From the NCBI GenBank assembly GCA_049614485.1, contig JBMZDR010000023.1, positions 1 to 29,860 on the forward strand: 29,860 nt of DNA, written 5' to 3'. Below are positions 12,977-20,716 of the stretch, piece after piece (positions within the stretch are counted from its first letter, which is position 1; every line of letters starts with the position of its first letter). Under the pieces are notes generated by a model. The model was not told where the DNA came from and ran no database searches. It worked only from the letters and a program-made list of their open reading frames with translations. Position numbers and translations under genes: made by a program. This stretch comes from GCA-2733415 sp049614485. Lineage in GTDB: Bacteria; Bacteroidota; Bacteroidia; Flavobacteriales; Flavobacteriaceae.

Positions 12977-14845
12977 TTATAGTTTTATAAATTTCATAGC
13001 ACCATCATAATCTTTTAACTTTAAAATATAAGCACCGTTAGATAAACTTGATACATCAATTGTATTGTTATCTGGTGTAATATTTTGGTTTTTAATTTTC
13101 TGACCAATAATATTATACACTTCAACAGTGAAGTCCTGCTTAATGTTTTTAATTGTAATTGCGTTTGTTGCTGGGTTAGGGAAAATTGAAATGTCTTTAA
13201 TTTCAAATTCGCTAACATCTAAAGCATTACAATCTAGAGGTGCTAAATTATAACCTCTTGCATTAAAGCGAGCAGTCATGGCATCAACATCAGCACAAGT
13301 CATACCGTAACGTCCTGTAAGTACCATATCCATAGCAGCTTGTCTTACTGCAGCTGCAGCTTGTGGCTGATTTGTACCACTATTAGTCATTCCTAAACCT
13401 TCTAAAAATGCGGCGTCAATTTTTGTTCTACCAATAATATCATAGATTTCCATTAAAACAGTAGCCCATATTTGGCCGTCAGTATGTATTTGTCCAGATA
13501 AACCTCCTGGGTACATATTTGTAACATCAGAACGTCTTCCATTCCAAGTGTCATTACCGTCCCATTTAAATACTTTGTTATATAGGTTGTGTGGGTCATT
13601 ACCAGTAGTCCAACCATTGACACTTCTACTATATGACTGTGCCCAGTAATCACCAGAACCTTCACTTAATCCATTCTGTTGAGAAAGCCCGCCATTGGTT
13701 ACCCAATCGTGTAAACCATGACCTAATTCGTGTAGAATAACATCTGTACATTCTCCATCATCAACTCCACCTTCTCCAAAATTTAATTCTCCTCCGCCAT
13801 AAGTAGATTGGTCAGCTCCATTATGTGCATGCGGGTCAAACTCAACAACACCACTGTTGAATCGAGATACTAAAGTAATACCTAAAGTTTCATTTATATA
13901 CCTTAAGTTATTGTCAACATGATAATAAACTTGAGCTGCTTCAAACCCTTGTTCATTTCTTGTAAAGTGAAAAGCATTTGTTGCTTGAGTAAATAACCCC
14001 GTATTTGGGTTTTGTAATGATGCAATTTCTGCATACTGACCTCTCAACCTATAAGTTCCGCCTGAAAACTCAATGTCTGGTAAATTAACTTGTGATCTAG
14101 CTGCTGTTAATTGAGCTGTATCTGTATCGCCCTGTCCATTTCCATCAACATAGTTTCCGCCATACGCAACTTGCGCAACTGAAAGTGGGTCTGGATCAAA
14201 AACCATTGCAGTTCCTGTAGCTTGAACAGCTGCAGTATTATTACCAGCTGCAGTTTTATTATTTTCCTTGGTAGATTTTTTTTCCTTTCCTTTTTCGTGG
14301 TCATGATAAAGGGCAATGTCTTTTGAGCTTATAATTTGACCATTTTTAGCATCAACAATCGTTTCCCAATACCCATTTAGATTTTCAGATGATGTTTTTA
14401 TACTATATACTAATTTGGTTTGACCGTTATGTTGGTAAACAAATAGGCCGCCCTCTTTTTTTCTAGTTAAACCTGGGTTTTTCAGGTTGTTTAAGGTTAG
14501 ATTATAGGCTTCATCTGATGAAATTGTAGGGTTAGTATCTATGTTTTCAATACTTTTTTTATAAGTGTTTGCGGTATAGCTTATTTTTCCAATTGTATTG
14601 ATATGTATTGTAAATTCGGCGTCATAAACTTGTACGTCATTAACCATTTGGTAGTAGCGTAGGGTTTCACCAGAAGGCCCTTTTCTGTTAAACAACATTT
14701 TAAAGTTGTGATGAGGTTGGATGTTAAACTTTTTGGTGTTTTGTTTAATCCAGTTCTGTGCTGTTTTTTCATTAGGGCTTTGTGCTACCATAACTTGTGT
14801 AGCGTAAAAAGCTCCAATAAAAAAAGCGAGTAATTTTTGTTTCAT
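12977..14845 (-). CDS. secreted zinc metallopeptidase (thermolysin/fungalysin-like) with T9SS type A sorting domain
   Basis: This 622-residue extracellular gluzincin protease is exported through Sec and then the type 9 secretion system. Residues 1-21 are a signal peptide (LLAFFIGAFYATQVMVAQ). An FTP/PepSY-type inhibitory propeptide follows (TLRYYQMVNDVQVYDAEFTI, then HNGQTKLVYSI and GQIISS). A low-complexity Lys/Asn/Ala linker comes near residues 185-205. The catalytic domain has ILHELGHGLHDW with H372, E373 and H376, and a likely third ligand Glu about 23 residues after the first His in GLSEGSGDYWA. The C-terminal 75 residues (ISIFPNPATNAITIKNI ... GAYILKLKD) are a T9SS type A sorting signal, removed or used for surface anchoring. 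The third-ligand segment lies between the M4 and M36 patterns, so the exact MEROPS family is left open. Confidence 0.9.
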   Translation of the reverse strand: MKQKLLAFFIGAFYATQVMVAQSPNEKTAQNWIKQNTKKFNIQPHHNFKMLFNRKGPSGETLRYYQMVNDVQVYDAEFTIHINTIGKISYTANTYKKSIENIDTNPTISSDEAYNLTLNNLKNPGLTRKKEGGLFVYQHNGQTKLVYSIKTSSENLNGYWETIVDAKNGQIISSKDIALYHDHEKGKEKKSTKENNKTAAGNNTAAVQATGTAMVFDPDPLSVAQVAYGGNYVDGNGQGDTDTAQLTAARSQVNLPDIEFSGGTYRLRGQYAEIASLQNPNTGLFTQATNAFHFTRNEQGFEAAQVYYHVDNNLRYINETLGITLVSRFNSGVVEFDPHAHNGADQSTYGGGELNFGEGGVDDGECTDVILHELGHGLHDWVTNGGLSQQNGLSEGSGDYWAQSYSRSVNGWTTGNDPHNLYNKVFKWDGNDTWNGRRSDVTNMYPGGLSGQIHTDGQIWATVLMEIYDIIGRTKIDAAFLEGLGMTNSGTNQPQAAAAVRQAAMDMVLTGRYGMTCADVDAMTARFNARGYNLAPLDCNALDVSEFEIKDISIFPNPATNAITIKNIKQDFTVEVYNIIGQKIKNQNITPDNNTIDVSSLSNGAYILKLKDYDGAMKFIKL

Positions 14846-14895
14846 GTTTCGGGGATTTTTTTTTGTTAGACAACTAATATATTAAATAAAAATAA

Positions 14896-14930
14896 AGAAG
14901 CCGCAATTCTTAAAAAGAATTGCGGCTTCT
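14896..14930 (-). terminator. terminator after fumC
   Basis: A perfect 16-bp stem (14896-14911 with 14915-14930, GCCGCAATTC core) has a loop of three A residues. The T-rich tract follows on the bottom strand (14895 down to 14880), so it terminates the leftward fumC transcript before the metallopeptidase gene. Confidence 0.88.
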
Positions 14931-14951
14931 GTAATTAGTTGATTTTCTTTG

Positions 14952-16346
14952 TTATAAAGAGCCAGTCATGTTTGCTGGTACAACCCATTGGTCATATTCT
15001 TTTTCAGTAACATAGCCTAAACGTACAGCTTCATGACGTAGCGTTGTTCCGTTTTCATGAGCAGTATTGGCTATTTCAGCAGCTTTATAATACCCTATTT
15101 TAGTATTTAAAGCTGTTACAAGCATTAATGAATTGTTTAGTAACTCTTCTATTCTTGTGTTATTTGGCTCAATACCTTGGGCGCAATTTACATCAAATGA
15201 CACACAAGCATCACCAATTAATTGAGCTGATTGCAATAAGTTGGCTGCCATCATTGGTTTGAATACATTTAATTCATAATGACCTTGTGTTCCACCTATT
15301 GTCACGGCTACATCATTACCCATTACTTGTGCGCAAACCATTGTGATAGCTTCTGCTTGAGTTGGGTTTACTTTTCCTGGCATAATTGAACTTCCAGGTT
15401 CGTTTGCAGGAATGATAATTTCACCAATACCAGAACGTGGTCCTGAAGCCATTAACCTGATGTCATTAGCAATTTTATTTAATGACACGGCCAATTGTTT
15501 TAAAGCACCATGTGTTTCAACAATTGCGTCATGAGCAGCTAAGGCTTCAAATTTATTTTCAGCAGTTACAAATGGTAATTCAGTAAATTCTGCAATGTAT
15601 TTTGCTACGAGTACATCATACCCTTTAGGGGTGTTTAATCCGGTTCCAACAGCTGTCCCTCCTAAAGCTAATTCACTTAAATGTGCTAAAGTGTTTTTTA
15701 AGGCTTTAAGACCGTGATTTAATTGAGAAACATATCCTGAAAATTCTTGACCTAATGTTAGTGGTGTGGCATCCATTAAATGTGTGCGCCCAATTTTAAC
15801 AACATCTTTAAATGCTTCAGACTTTGCTTGAAGAGTATCTCTTAATTGCTCAATACCAGGAATTGTAACTTCCATGATTTTTTTATAGGCTGCAATATGC
15901 ATTCCTGTAGGGAAGGTGTCATTAGAAGATTGTGATTTGTTAACATCATCATTTGGTGAAATAACTTTTTCACCTTCGCCTATTACTTTTCCTGCTAATT
16001 GTTGTGCTCTATGAGAAATCACTTCGTTACAGTTCATGTTAGACTGTGTTCCAGAACCAGTTTGCCATATAACTAATGGAAATTGATCGTCGTGCTTTTC
16101 TGCTAAAATTTCATCACAAACAGCAGCAATTAAGTCTCTTTTTTCTGTTGATAAGACGCCCAAGTCACAGTTAGTATAGGCTGCAGCTTTTTTTAAGTAT
16201 GCAAAACCATAAACTATTTCTAACGGCATTGAGGCTGATGCTCCAATTTTAAAATTATTTCTTGAACGTTCTGTTTGCGCTCCCCATAATTTGTCTGCAG
16301 GAACTTTGACATCTCCAATTGTATCTTTTTCAATTCTGTATTTCAT
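14952..16346 (-). CDS. fumC: class II fumarate hydratase
   Basis: This enzyme converts fumarate to malate in the tricarboxylic acid cycle as an iron-independent homotetramer. The 464 residues match the class II length. The superfamily signature GSSIMPGKVNPTQAEA is at about residue 315. TGSGTQSNMNCNEVI and SSNDTFPTGMHIA are the first two active-site segments, and GRTHLMDATPLTLGQEFSG carries the catalytic T-H region. Motif order and G-S-S-x-M-P-x-K-x-N distinguish it within the fumarase/aspartase family. Aspartase is the main alternative, but NMNCNEVI and the length favour fumarase. It is transcribed alone, with a promoter at 16379-16405 and its own terminator. Confidence 0.96.
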   Translation of the reverse strand: MKYRIEKDTIGDVKVPADKLWGAQTERSRNNFKIGASASMPLEIVYGFAYLKKAAAYTNCDLGVLSTEKRDLIAAVCDEILAEKHDDQFPLVIWQTGSGTQSNMNCNEVISHRAQQLAGKVIGEGEKVISPNDDVNKSQSSNDTFPTGMHIAAYKKIMEVTIPGIEQLRDTLQAKSEAFKDVVKIGRTHLMDATPLTLGQEFSGYVSQLNHGLKALKNTLAHLSELALGGTAVGTGLNTPKGYDVLVAKYIAEFTELPFVTAENKFEALAAHDAIVETHGALKQLAVSLNKIANDIRLMASGPRSGIGEIIIPANEPGSSIMPGKVNPTQAEAITMVCAQVMGNDVAVTIGGTQGHYELNVFKPMMAANLLQSAQLIGDACVSFDVNCAQGIEPNNTRIEELLNNSLMLVTALNTKIGYYKAAEIANTAHENGTTLRHEAVRLGYVTEKEYDQWVVPANMTGSL

Positions 16347-16378
16347 GATATATGTGCTGTGTTTTTATTGAATACTTG

Positions 16379-16405
16379 CAAATTTAAGTATTTATTTTTG
16401 TACAA
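16379..16405 (-). promoter_or_regulatory. promoter for fumC
   Basis: The bottom strand has TAAATTTG (16386-16379), a perfect -7 box, and TTG (16405-16403) 16 bases further upstream. The ATG is at 16346, giving a leader of roughly 28 bases. Confidence 0.55.
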
Positions 16406-16448
16406 AATAGAATTGTTCTTTTTTGTTAATAAATTTGATTTTAGATAC

Positions 16449-16478
16449 TTGATTTTTGAATTTTATCTTTTATATTTG
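16449..16478 (+). promoter_or_regulatory. promoter for the 55-residue membrane protein gene
   Basis: TTG at 16449-16451 and TATATTTG at 16471-16478 match the Bacteroidetes -33/-7 consensus with a 19-base spacer, the best promoter match in the window. Transcription should start near 16483, giving a leader of about 22 bases. Confidence 0.65.
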
Positions 16479-16504
16479 ACTCGAATTCAAATTTTCCGGA
16501 AATT

Positions 16505-16672
16505 ATGTTTGATTTTGATCAATACTTAGGTTTTTTAGCGTTTTTAACTATTCTAACAATAGGATTTTGGTTGCTGATATTTTTAGCAACATTTGTAATT
16601 CCTTACTGGGTAGGTGGTTCTTTAATGGAAAGATTAAAGGAGCTTAAAGAAGAAAGAGCTGCTAAAAAATAG
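16505..16672 (+). CDS. small single-span membrane protein, unknown function (55 residues)
   Basis: This short gene encodes MFDFDQYLGF, a hydrophobic stretch of about 27 residues (LAFLTILTIGFWLLIFLATF and on to VIPYW), then WVGGSLMERLKELKEERAAKK. It looks like one transmembrane helix followed by a charged amphipathic cytoplasmic helix. With an acidic N-terminus and a lysine/arginine-rich C-terminus, the positive-inside rule predicts N-out, C-in. I do not recognise a named family. It is credible as a gene because it has the best-formed promoter in the window 27 bases upstream, a normal codon pattern with ATG start and TAG stop, and a dedicated strong terminator 20 bases after the stop. The mRNA would be only about 240 bases. 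Confidence 0.75.
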   Translation: MFDFDQYLGFLAFLTILTIGFWLLIFLATFVIPYWVGGSLMERLKELKEERAAKK

Positions 16673-16691
16673 TAATTAAAAATATTACGAC

Positions 16692-16725
16692 AAAAAAGAG
16701 GGAACTAATTAGTTCCCTCTTTTTT
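16692..16725. terminator. bidirectional terminator between the small membrane protein and the beta-barrel receptor
   Basis: Bases 16692-16725 are a perfect 34-base palindrome: AAAAAAGAGGGAACTAA and its reverse complement. With A and T runs at both ends it can terminate the rightward small gene and the leftward receptor gene (stop codon at 16730). Confidence 0.9.
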
Positions 16726-16729
16726 TGTG

Positions 16730-19138
16730 TTAAAACCCGCCTTCGCTACCACCGTTGTCATTATGTTGGTTTTGGTTTCTTTTTTTCTTTTGATTTAATC
16801 TGTATGTAAAGTTTAAACGTATTTGGCGTTCTCGCCATTGAAACTCACTATAGCTGTTTGTGACACCATCAATAAACGTATCAGAAATTCGTTTTCTAGA
16901 GTTAAATAAATCACTCACATTTAAAGATAGAGTACCGTTGTCTTTAAGGATGTCCTTGCTAAAAGCTAAATTTACACTTGCAATTCCTTTTCTTTTGCTT
17001 TGGAAGTTTTCTTGCGGTCCTCTGTAGTTAAATGTAGTTTGCCAATCAATTTTAGCGGGTAATTTCACTCTGGAGTTTAAACGTGTTGACCAACTGTTGG
17101 TTTCTGAATTAGGCACAATGTTTTTACCATCTGCAGTAATTCTGAAAAAGTTAAAATTACTGTTTAGTTTCCACCATTTAAACGGACTGTAGTTTAAAGA
17201 AAATTCTAACCCAAATCTGTCTTCCGAAGAAATATTTTTAGGGGTCGTTCTTGTAATTGTAGGGTCTGTAGCATCTGCTGATCTCACAAACTGAAATACA
17301 TCCGTAGAATAATTGTAATAAACAGATGTGTTAAAGGTAAGTTTGTCCCATTTTTTCAAATAGCCTAAATCCACGCCATTAGAATAAGCAGGGTCTAAAT
17401 CTGGGTTTCCTTGAAAAATATTGTTTTCACTTGCTCTAGACGGGAATGGGTTTATGAACCATGATCGTGGTCTTCTTACACGTCTGTTGTAGCCTAAAGT
17501 TAAGGTTTCATCTTCGTTTAACTCATATGCTAGGTTTAAAGTGGGGAATAATTCAGTATAGCGTTTTTTTGCATCTAAATCAGTTCCGAAAACTTTTACT
17601 GTAATGTTAGATATTTCCATGCGTAACCCAAATAATGCCGAAAACTTTCCGTATTTATTTCCGTATTGCGAATATAGAGCGTGTACATGTTCGTCATAAA
17701 TAAATAGGTTAGATACGTTTTGGTTCACTTCAAACTCACCAGAAGGTTGTTCTTCTAGTAAGACATAATCAGTTTCTTGATTACTCATATTACTTCTAAA
17801 ACCAGCTTCAAATTGTGCGTTTTCACCAATAGGTAACACATAATCTCCTTGAAATAAATACCTTTTTTGATCTTCTAGGTTTGATGTTTTTTCAATAGGG
17901 TCATTTGTAATTGAGGGAAACGTTTGCCTGCCAGTTATTGTTGCCAATTCATCATCCTTAGAGTCTTCGTATTTAAAATCGAAGGTTAACTTATGTCCAG
18001 ATGTTTTAAAATTCTGTGTAAAGTTTAAGTTGAATTCTATTTGTTCATCAGATTCATCTTCTAACTCATTACGATTTTTATACGCTTCTTCGTTATAGTT
18101 AATATCACGTGTGCTTGTGTTTGTGCCTGTATTTGTAGCTCTATCAGAGTTACGGTATAACATACTTCCTGTTAATGAAGCATTGTCTGTTAAGAAATAT
18201 TCTAACCCAAAACGCGAATTGAAGTTTTTGCGTTCTCTATCATAAAGTCTATTCTCTATTTGAAACCGTCCACTAGGGTTGTTTTGTAAGTACTCGTTTT
18301 CAAAATAAGCATTACCTGGGGCGTCGTTATAATTATAACCAATAGTCGTAAAATAATTGACTTTATTGGTTCTGTAATTTAAGTTTGTAGACGCACCAAA
18401 ATTAGTAGGTATACCTGTATTTAGGGTAAATGACCCATTAAACCCTAGGGCTTTTCCTTTGCGTAAAACAATATTCAAAATTCCAGCAGTTCCTTCAGCG
18501 TCATAACGTGCAGATGGCGATGTAATGACTTCAACTTTTTGAATTGCATCTGCAGGCAATTGCTTTAATGCATCAGCACCACTAGCAAAGGTGGAAGGTT
18601 TTCCGTTTATTAATATACGTACATTCTCATTACCTCGTAAAGACACTGCGCCTTCAATATCTACAGTAACTGATGGTACATTAGCTAATACATCTGCAGC
18701 GGTTCCGCCTTTTACAGTCATGTCTTTGCCGACATTGTAAATTTTCTTGTCTAGCCTAATCTCAACAGTACTTTTTTCTGCGATAATTTCAACTGCCTCT
18801 AGGTTGTTTTCATCGGTAGCTAAAGAGATTGTACCTAGGTTTATGTCTGATGAAACGGTTTTGTTTTTAAACACAACAGGTTTGAAGCCTAGAAACTCTA
18901 TTGAAATTTCATAGATGCCCTTTTTTGTATTAATTGAAAAATCACCAGTTACAGTTGTAATACCACCAGAAACTTTCCCTGAAGCTTCTTCTTTTAGAAC
19001 AATGGTTGCATATTCTAACGCTTGATTGGTTTCTTTATCAACAACTTTTCCGCTAATTTTAAACTCGCCTTTTTGAGCAAATGCGCTTGTTGTATAAATT
19101 AAAAGTAAAGCAAAAAATACCCTAATTGTATGTTTCAT
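16730..19138 (-). CDS. TonB-dependent-receptor-like outer membrane beta-barrel protein
   Basis: This is an 802-residue outer-membrane transporter of the outer membrane beta-barrel family (OMP_b-brl_3 type), common in Bacteroidota. Residues 1-21 are a signal peptide (FFALLLIYTTSAFAQ). A carboxypeptidase-regulatory-like beta sandwich follows (ISGKVVDKETNQALEYATI to FLGFKPVVF). Then comes a plug domain (ADVLANVPSVTVDIEGAVSL, RGNENVRILINGKPS, IQKVEVITSPSARYDAEGTA) and a long beta barrel with alternating aromatic strands. The final residues are unusual: a Lys/Asn/Gln-rich tail (QKKKRNQNQHNDNGG) instead of a terminal aromatic strand, though SEGGF does end in phenylalanine. No SusD-type partner adjoins it, so it is not a polysaccharide utilisation locus; the substrate is unknown. 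Confidence 0.92.
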   Translation of the reverse strand: MKHTIRVFFALLLIYTTSAFAQKGEFKISGKVVDKETNQALEYATIVLKEEASGKVSGGITTVTGDFSINTKKGIYEISIEFLGFKPVVFKNKTVSSDINLGTISLATDENNLEAVEIIAEKSTVEIRLDKKIYNVGKDMTVKGGTAADVLANVPSVTVDIEGAVSLRGNENVRILINGKPSTFASGADALKQLPADAIQKVEVITSPSARYDAEGTAGILNIVLRKGKALGFNGSFTLNTGIPTNFGASTNLNYRTNKVNYFTTIGYNYNDAPGNAYFENEYLQNNPSGRFQIENRLYDRERKNFNSRFGLEYFLTDNASLTGSMLYRNSDRATNTGTNTSTRDINYNEEAYKNRNELEDESDEQIEFNLNFTQNFKTSGHKLTFDFKYEDSKDDELATITGRQTFPSITNDPIEKTSNLEDQKRYLFQGDYVLPIGENAQFEAGFRSNMSNQETDYVLLEEQPSGEFEVNQNVSNLFIYDEHVHALYSQYGNKYGKFSALFGLRMEISNITVKVFGTDLDAKKRYTELFPTLNLAYELNEDETLTLGYNRRVRRPRSWFINPFPSRASENNIFQGNPDLDPAYSNGVDLGYLKKWDKLTFNTSVYYNYSTDVFQFVRSADATDPTITRTTPKNISSEDRFGLEFSLNYSPFKWWKLNSNFNFFRITADGKNIVPNSETNSWSTRLNSRVKLPAKIDWQTTFNYRGPQENFQSKRKGIASVNLAFSKDILKDNGTLSLNVSDLFNSRKRISDTFIDGVTNSYSEFQWRERQIRLNFTYRLNQKKKRNQNQHNDNGGSEGGF

Positions 19139-19160
19139 GAATAACTAAAGTTTGAAACAC

Positions 19161-19168
19161 CAAATTTA
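19161..19168 (-). promoter_or_regulatory. -7 promoter box for the beta-barrel receptor gene
   Basis: The bottom strand reads TAAATTTG, a perfect TAnnTTTG box 22 bases upstream of the ATG at 19138. No TTG -33 element is seen at the usual spacing. Confidence 0.45.
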
Positions 19169-19215
19169 CAATTATTGATATCAGTATTCGTTAAATATGT
19201 GTTAAAGGGTTTCTG

Positions 19216-19557
19216 CTAAATAATATCTAAAATGGTTTCTGTAGGTCTTCCAATTACTGCTTTACTGCCATTAATTACTATCGGGCGTTCAATTAGTTTG
19301 GGGTGAGAAGCCATAGCTGAAATTATTTCTGCATCACGAAGTTGTTTTCCTTTGTAATTTTCTTTCCAAATGGCTTCATTTTTCCTAACAAGTTGGATAG
19401 GTGCTATGCCCAATAAATCAATAATGTGTTTTAGCTCTTCAAGTGTTGGAGGTGTGTCTAAATATTTAACAATCTCAAACTCTTTTCCTGAGTTTTCTAA
19501 TAGTTCTACTCCGCAACGTGATTTACTACAGCGGTTGTTGTGGTATATTTTTATCAT
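19216..19557 (-). CDS. ArsC/Spx-family thioredoxin-fold protein (arsenate reductase, glutaredoxin type)
   Basis: This 113-residue protein has the ArsC fold. IYHNNRCSKSRCGVELLENS carries the catalytic cysteine in the first loop (the family's N-x-x-C-x-x-S-R), followed by YLDTPPTLEEL, LVRKNEAIWKE, HPKLIERPIVI and AVIGRPTETIL. The three arginines in R-K-x, E-R-P and G-R-P correspond to the oxyanion-binding arginines of E. coli ArsC, supporting arsenate reduction with glutathione or glutaredoxin-like partners. A second cysteine three residues after the first arginine (CSKSRC) is notable. The frame extends to a TTG at 19578 inside prfB, but the ATG at 19557, one base after the prfB stop codon, is the natural start. 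No ars operon is present, so a physiological role in arsenic resistance is uncertain. Confidence 0.85.
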   Translation of the reverse strand: MIKIYHNNRCSKSRCGVELLENSGKEFEIVKYLDTPPTLEELKHIIDLLGIAPIQLVRKNEAIWKENYKGKQLRDAEIISAMASHPKLIERPIVINGSKAVIGRPTETILDII

Positions 19558-19558
19558 T

Positions 19559-20668
19559 TTATAATGTATTTGGATCAATTTCTTGTTGGCCAGTAGCCAT
19601 TAGGTATGCCTTTAAAAAGCTGTCAATTTTTCCGTTCATAACAGCGTCCACATTCCCCGTTTCATGAGCTGTTCTCACATCTTTTACTAACTTGTAAGGA
19701 TGCATAACGTAGTTTCTAATCTGGCTTCCCCATTCAATTTTCATTTTACTGTCTTCAATAGAGGTGCGGGCTTCTTGTTGTTTTTTTAATTCAATTTCAT
19801 ATAATTGTGATTTCAACATTTGCATAGCTCGTGTTCTGTTGTCTTGTTGTGAACGTGTTTCTGAGCAAGAAATTTGAATTCCAGATGGTTTATGAGTTAG
19901 CTGAACTTTTGTTTCCACTTTATTAACATTCTGTCCACCTGCGCCACTAGAACGCGAGGTAATAACTTCAATATCTGCTGGATTAATATTTATTTCAATA
20001 GTGTCATCTACTGATGGATAAACATACACAGAAGCAAAAGAGGTATGGCGTTTGGCATTGCTGTCAAACGGTGAAATACGTACTAAACGATGTACGCCAT
20101 TTTCACCTTTTAACCATCCAAAGGCGAAATCACCTTCAATTTCAATGGTTACTGTTTTTACTCCTGCAACATCACCTGCTTGATAGTTTAATTCTTTAGT
20201 TTTGAATCCTTTATCTTCACAATACATCAAGTACATTCTCAGTAGCATTTCTGCCCAGTCGCAACTTTCTGTTCCCCCAGCACCAGCTGTAATTTGCAAG
20301 ACAGCACTTAAGGAATCTCCTTCCTCAGAAAGCATGTTTTTAAACTCCAAATCTTCTATTTGGGTGTTAATTTTTGTATATAGTGTAGTTACTTCAGTTT
20401 CTTCAACCTCACCTTCATTATAAAATTCAATAAGTATTTGAAGTTCATCAATTAAATTTGAAGCATTGTTATAGTCTGATACCCATTTTTTCTGAACACG
20501 CAATTGCTTCATAACTAGTTCCGCGTCCTTTGGGTTGTTCCAAAAATTAGGGTCGAAGGTTTTTTCTTCTTCGTTAGCGATTTCAATTTTTTTAGCATCA
20601 ATATTAAGGTATCTTTTCAGTGCACTTAAACGTTCAATAATGTCTTTGTTTTGTTCTGATGATATCAT
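19559..20668 (-). CDS. prfB: peptide chain release factor 2
   Basis: RF2 recognises UGA and UAA stop codons and triggers peptide release. The 369-residue protein has RISPFDSNAKRHTSFASV, containing the SPF codon-reading tripeptide of RF2, and SSGAGGQNVNKVETKVQLTH with the universal GGQ. The N-terminal helices follow the RF2 pattern (LKRYLNIDAKKIEI, then FDPNFWNNPKDAE). The region around codon 22, where many bacteria have an in-frame UGA and a +1 programmed frameshift, reads continuously here (TAC CTT AAT ATT GAT). The gene therefore lacks that autoregulatory device. It is the first gene of a leftward unit with the ArsC-like gene one base downstream. Confidence 0.97.
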   Translation of the reverse strand: MISSEQNKDIIERLSALKRYLNIDAKKIEIANEEEKTFDPNFWNNPKDAELVMKQLRVQKKWVSDYNNASNLIDELQILIEFYNEGEVEETEVTTLYTKINTQIEDLEFKNMLSEEGDSLSAVLQITAGAGGTESCDWAEMLLRMYLMYCEDKGFKTKELNYQAGDVAGVKTVTIEIEGDFAFGWLKGENGVHRLVRISPFDSNAKRHTSFASVYVYPSVDDTIEININPADIEVITSRSSGAGGQNVNKVETKVQLTHKPSGIQISCSETRSQQDNRTRAMQMLKSQLYEIELKKQQEARTSIEDSKMKIEWGSQIRNYVMHPYKLVKDVRTAHETGNVDAVMNGKIDSFLKAYLMATGQQEIDPNTL

Positions 20669-20690
20669 ATAATTGTTTACTTTTATTCTA

Positions 20691-20698
20691 CAAAAATA
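20691..20698 (-). promoter_or_regulatory. -7 promoter box for prfB
   Basis: The bottom strand reads TATTTTTG, a perfect TAnnTTTG box 22 bases upstream of the ATG at 20668. The divergent threonine aldolase gene starts at 20717, so both promoters share a 48-base gap; on its strand only a one-mismatch box (TAAAGTTG, 20706-20713) was seen. Confidence 0.5.
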
Positions 20699-20716
20699 GA
20701 ATTTTTAAAGTTGAAT

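Noticed and set aside
13021..13665. Additional leftward reading frames of 65-70 codons within the metallopeptidase region
   Set aside because: They are other frames of the same strand as a well-supported gene, with skewed compositions and no recognisable motifs.
16730..19138. SusC-type receptor of a polysaccharide utilisation locus
   Set aside because: No SusD-like lipoprotein, glycoside hydrolase or sensor gene adjoins it, and the architecture fits the outer membrane beta-barrel family better.
20711..20716. TTG start two codons upstream of threonine aldolase
   Set aside because: The ATG at 20717 gives the standard N-terminus of the family.
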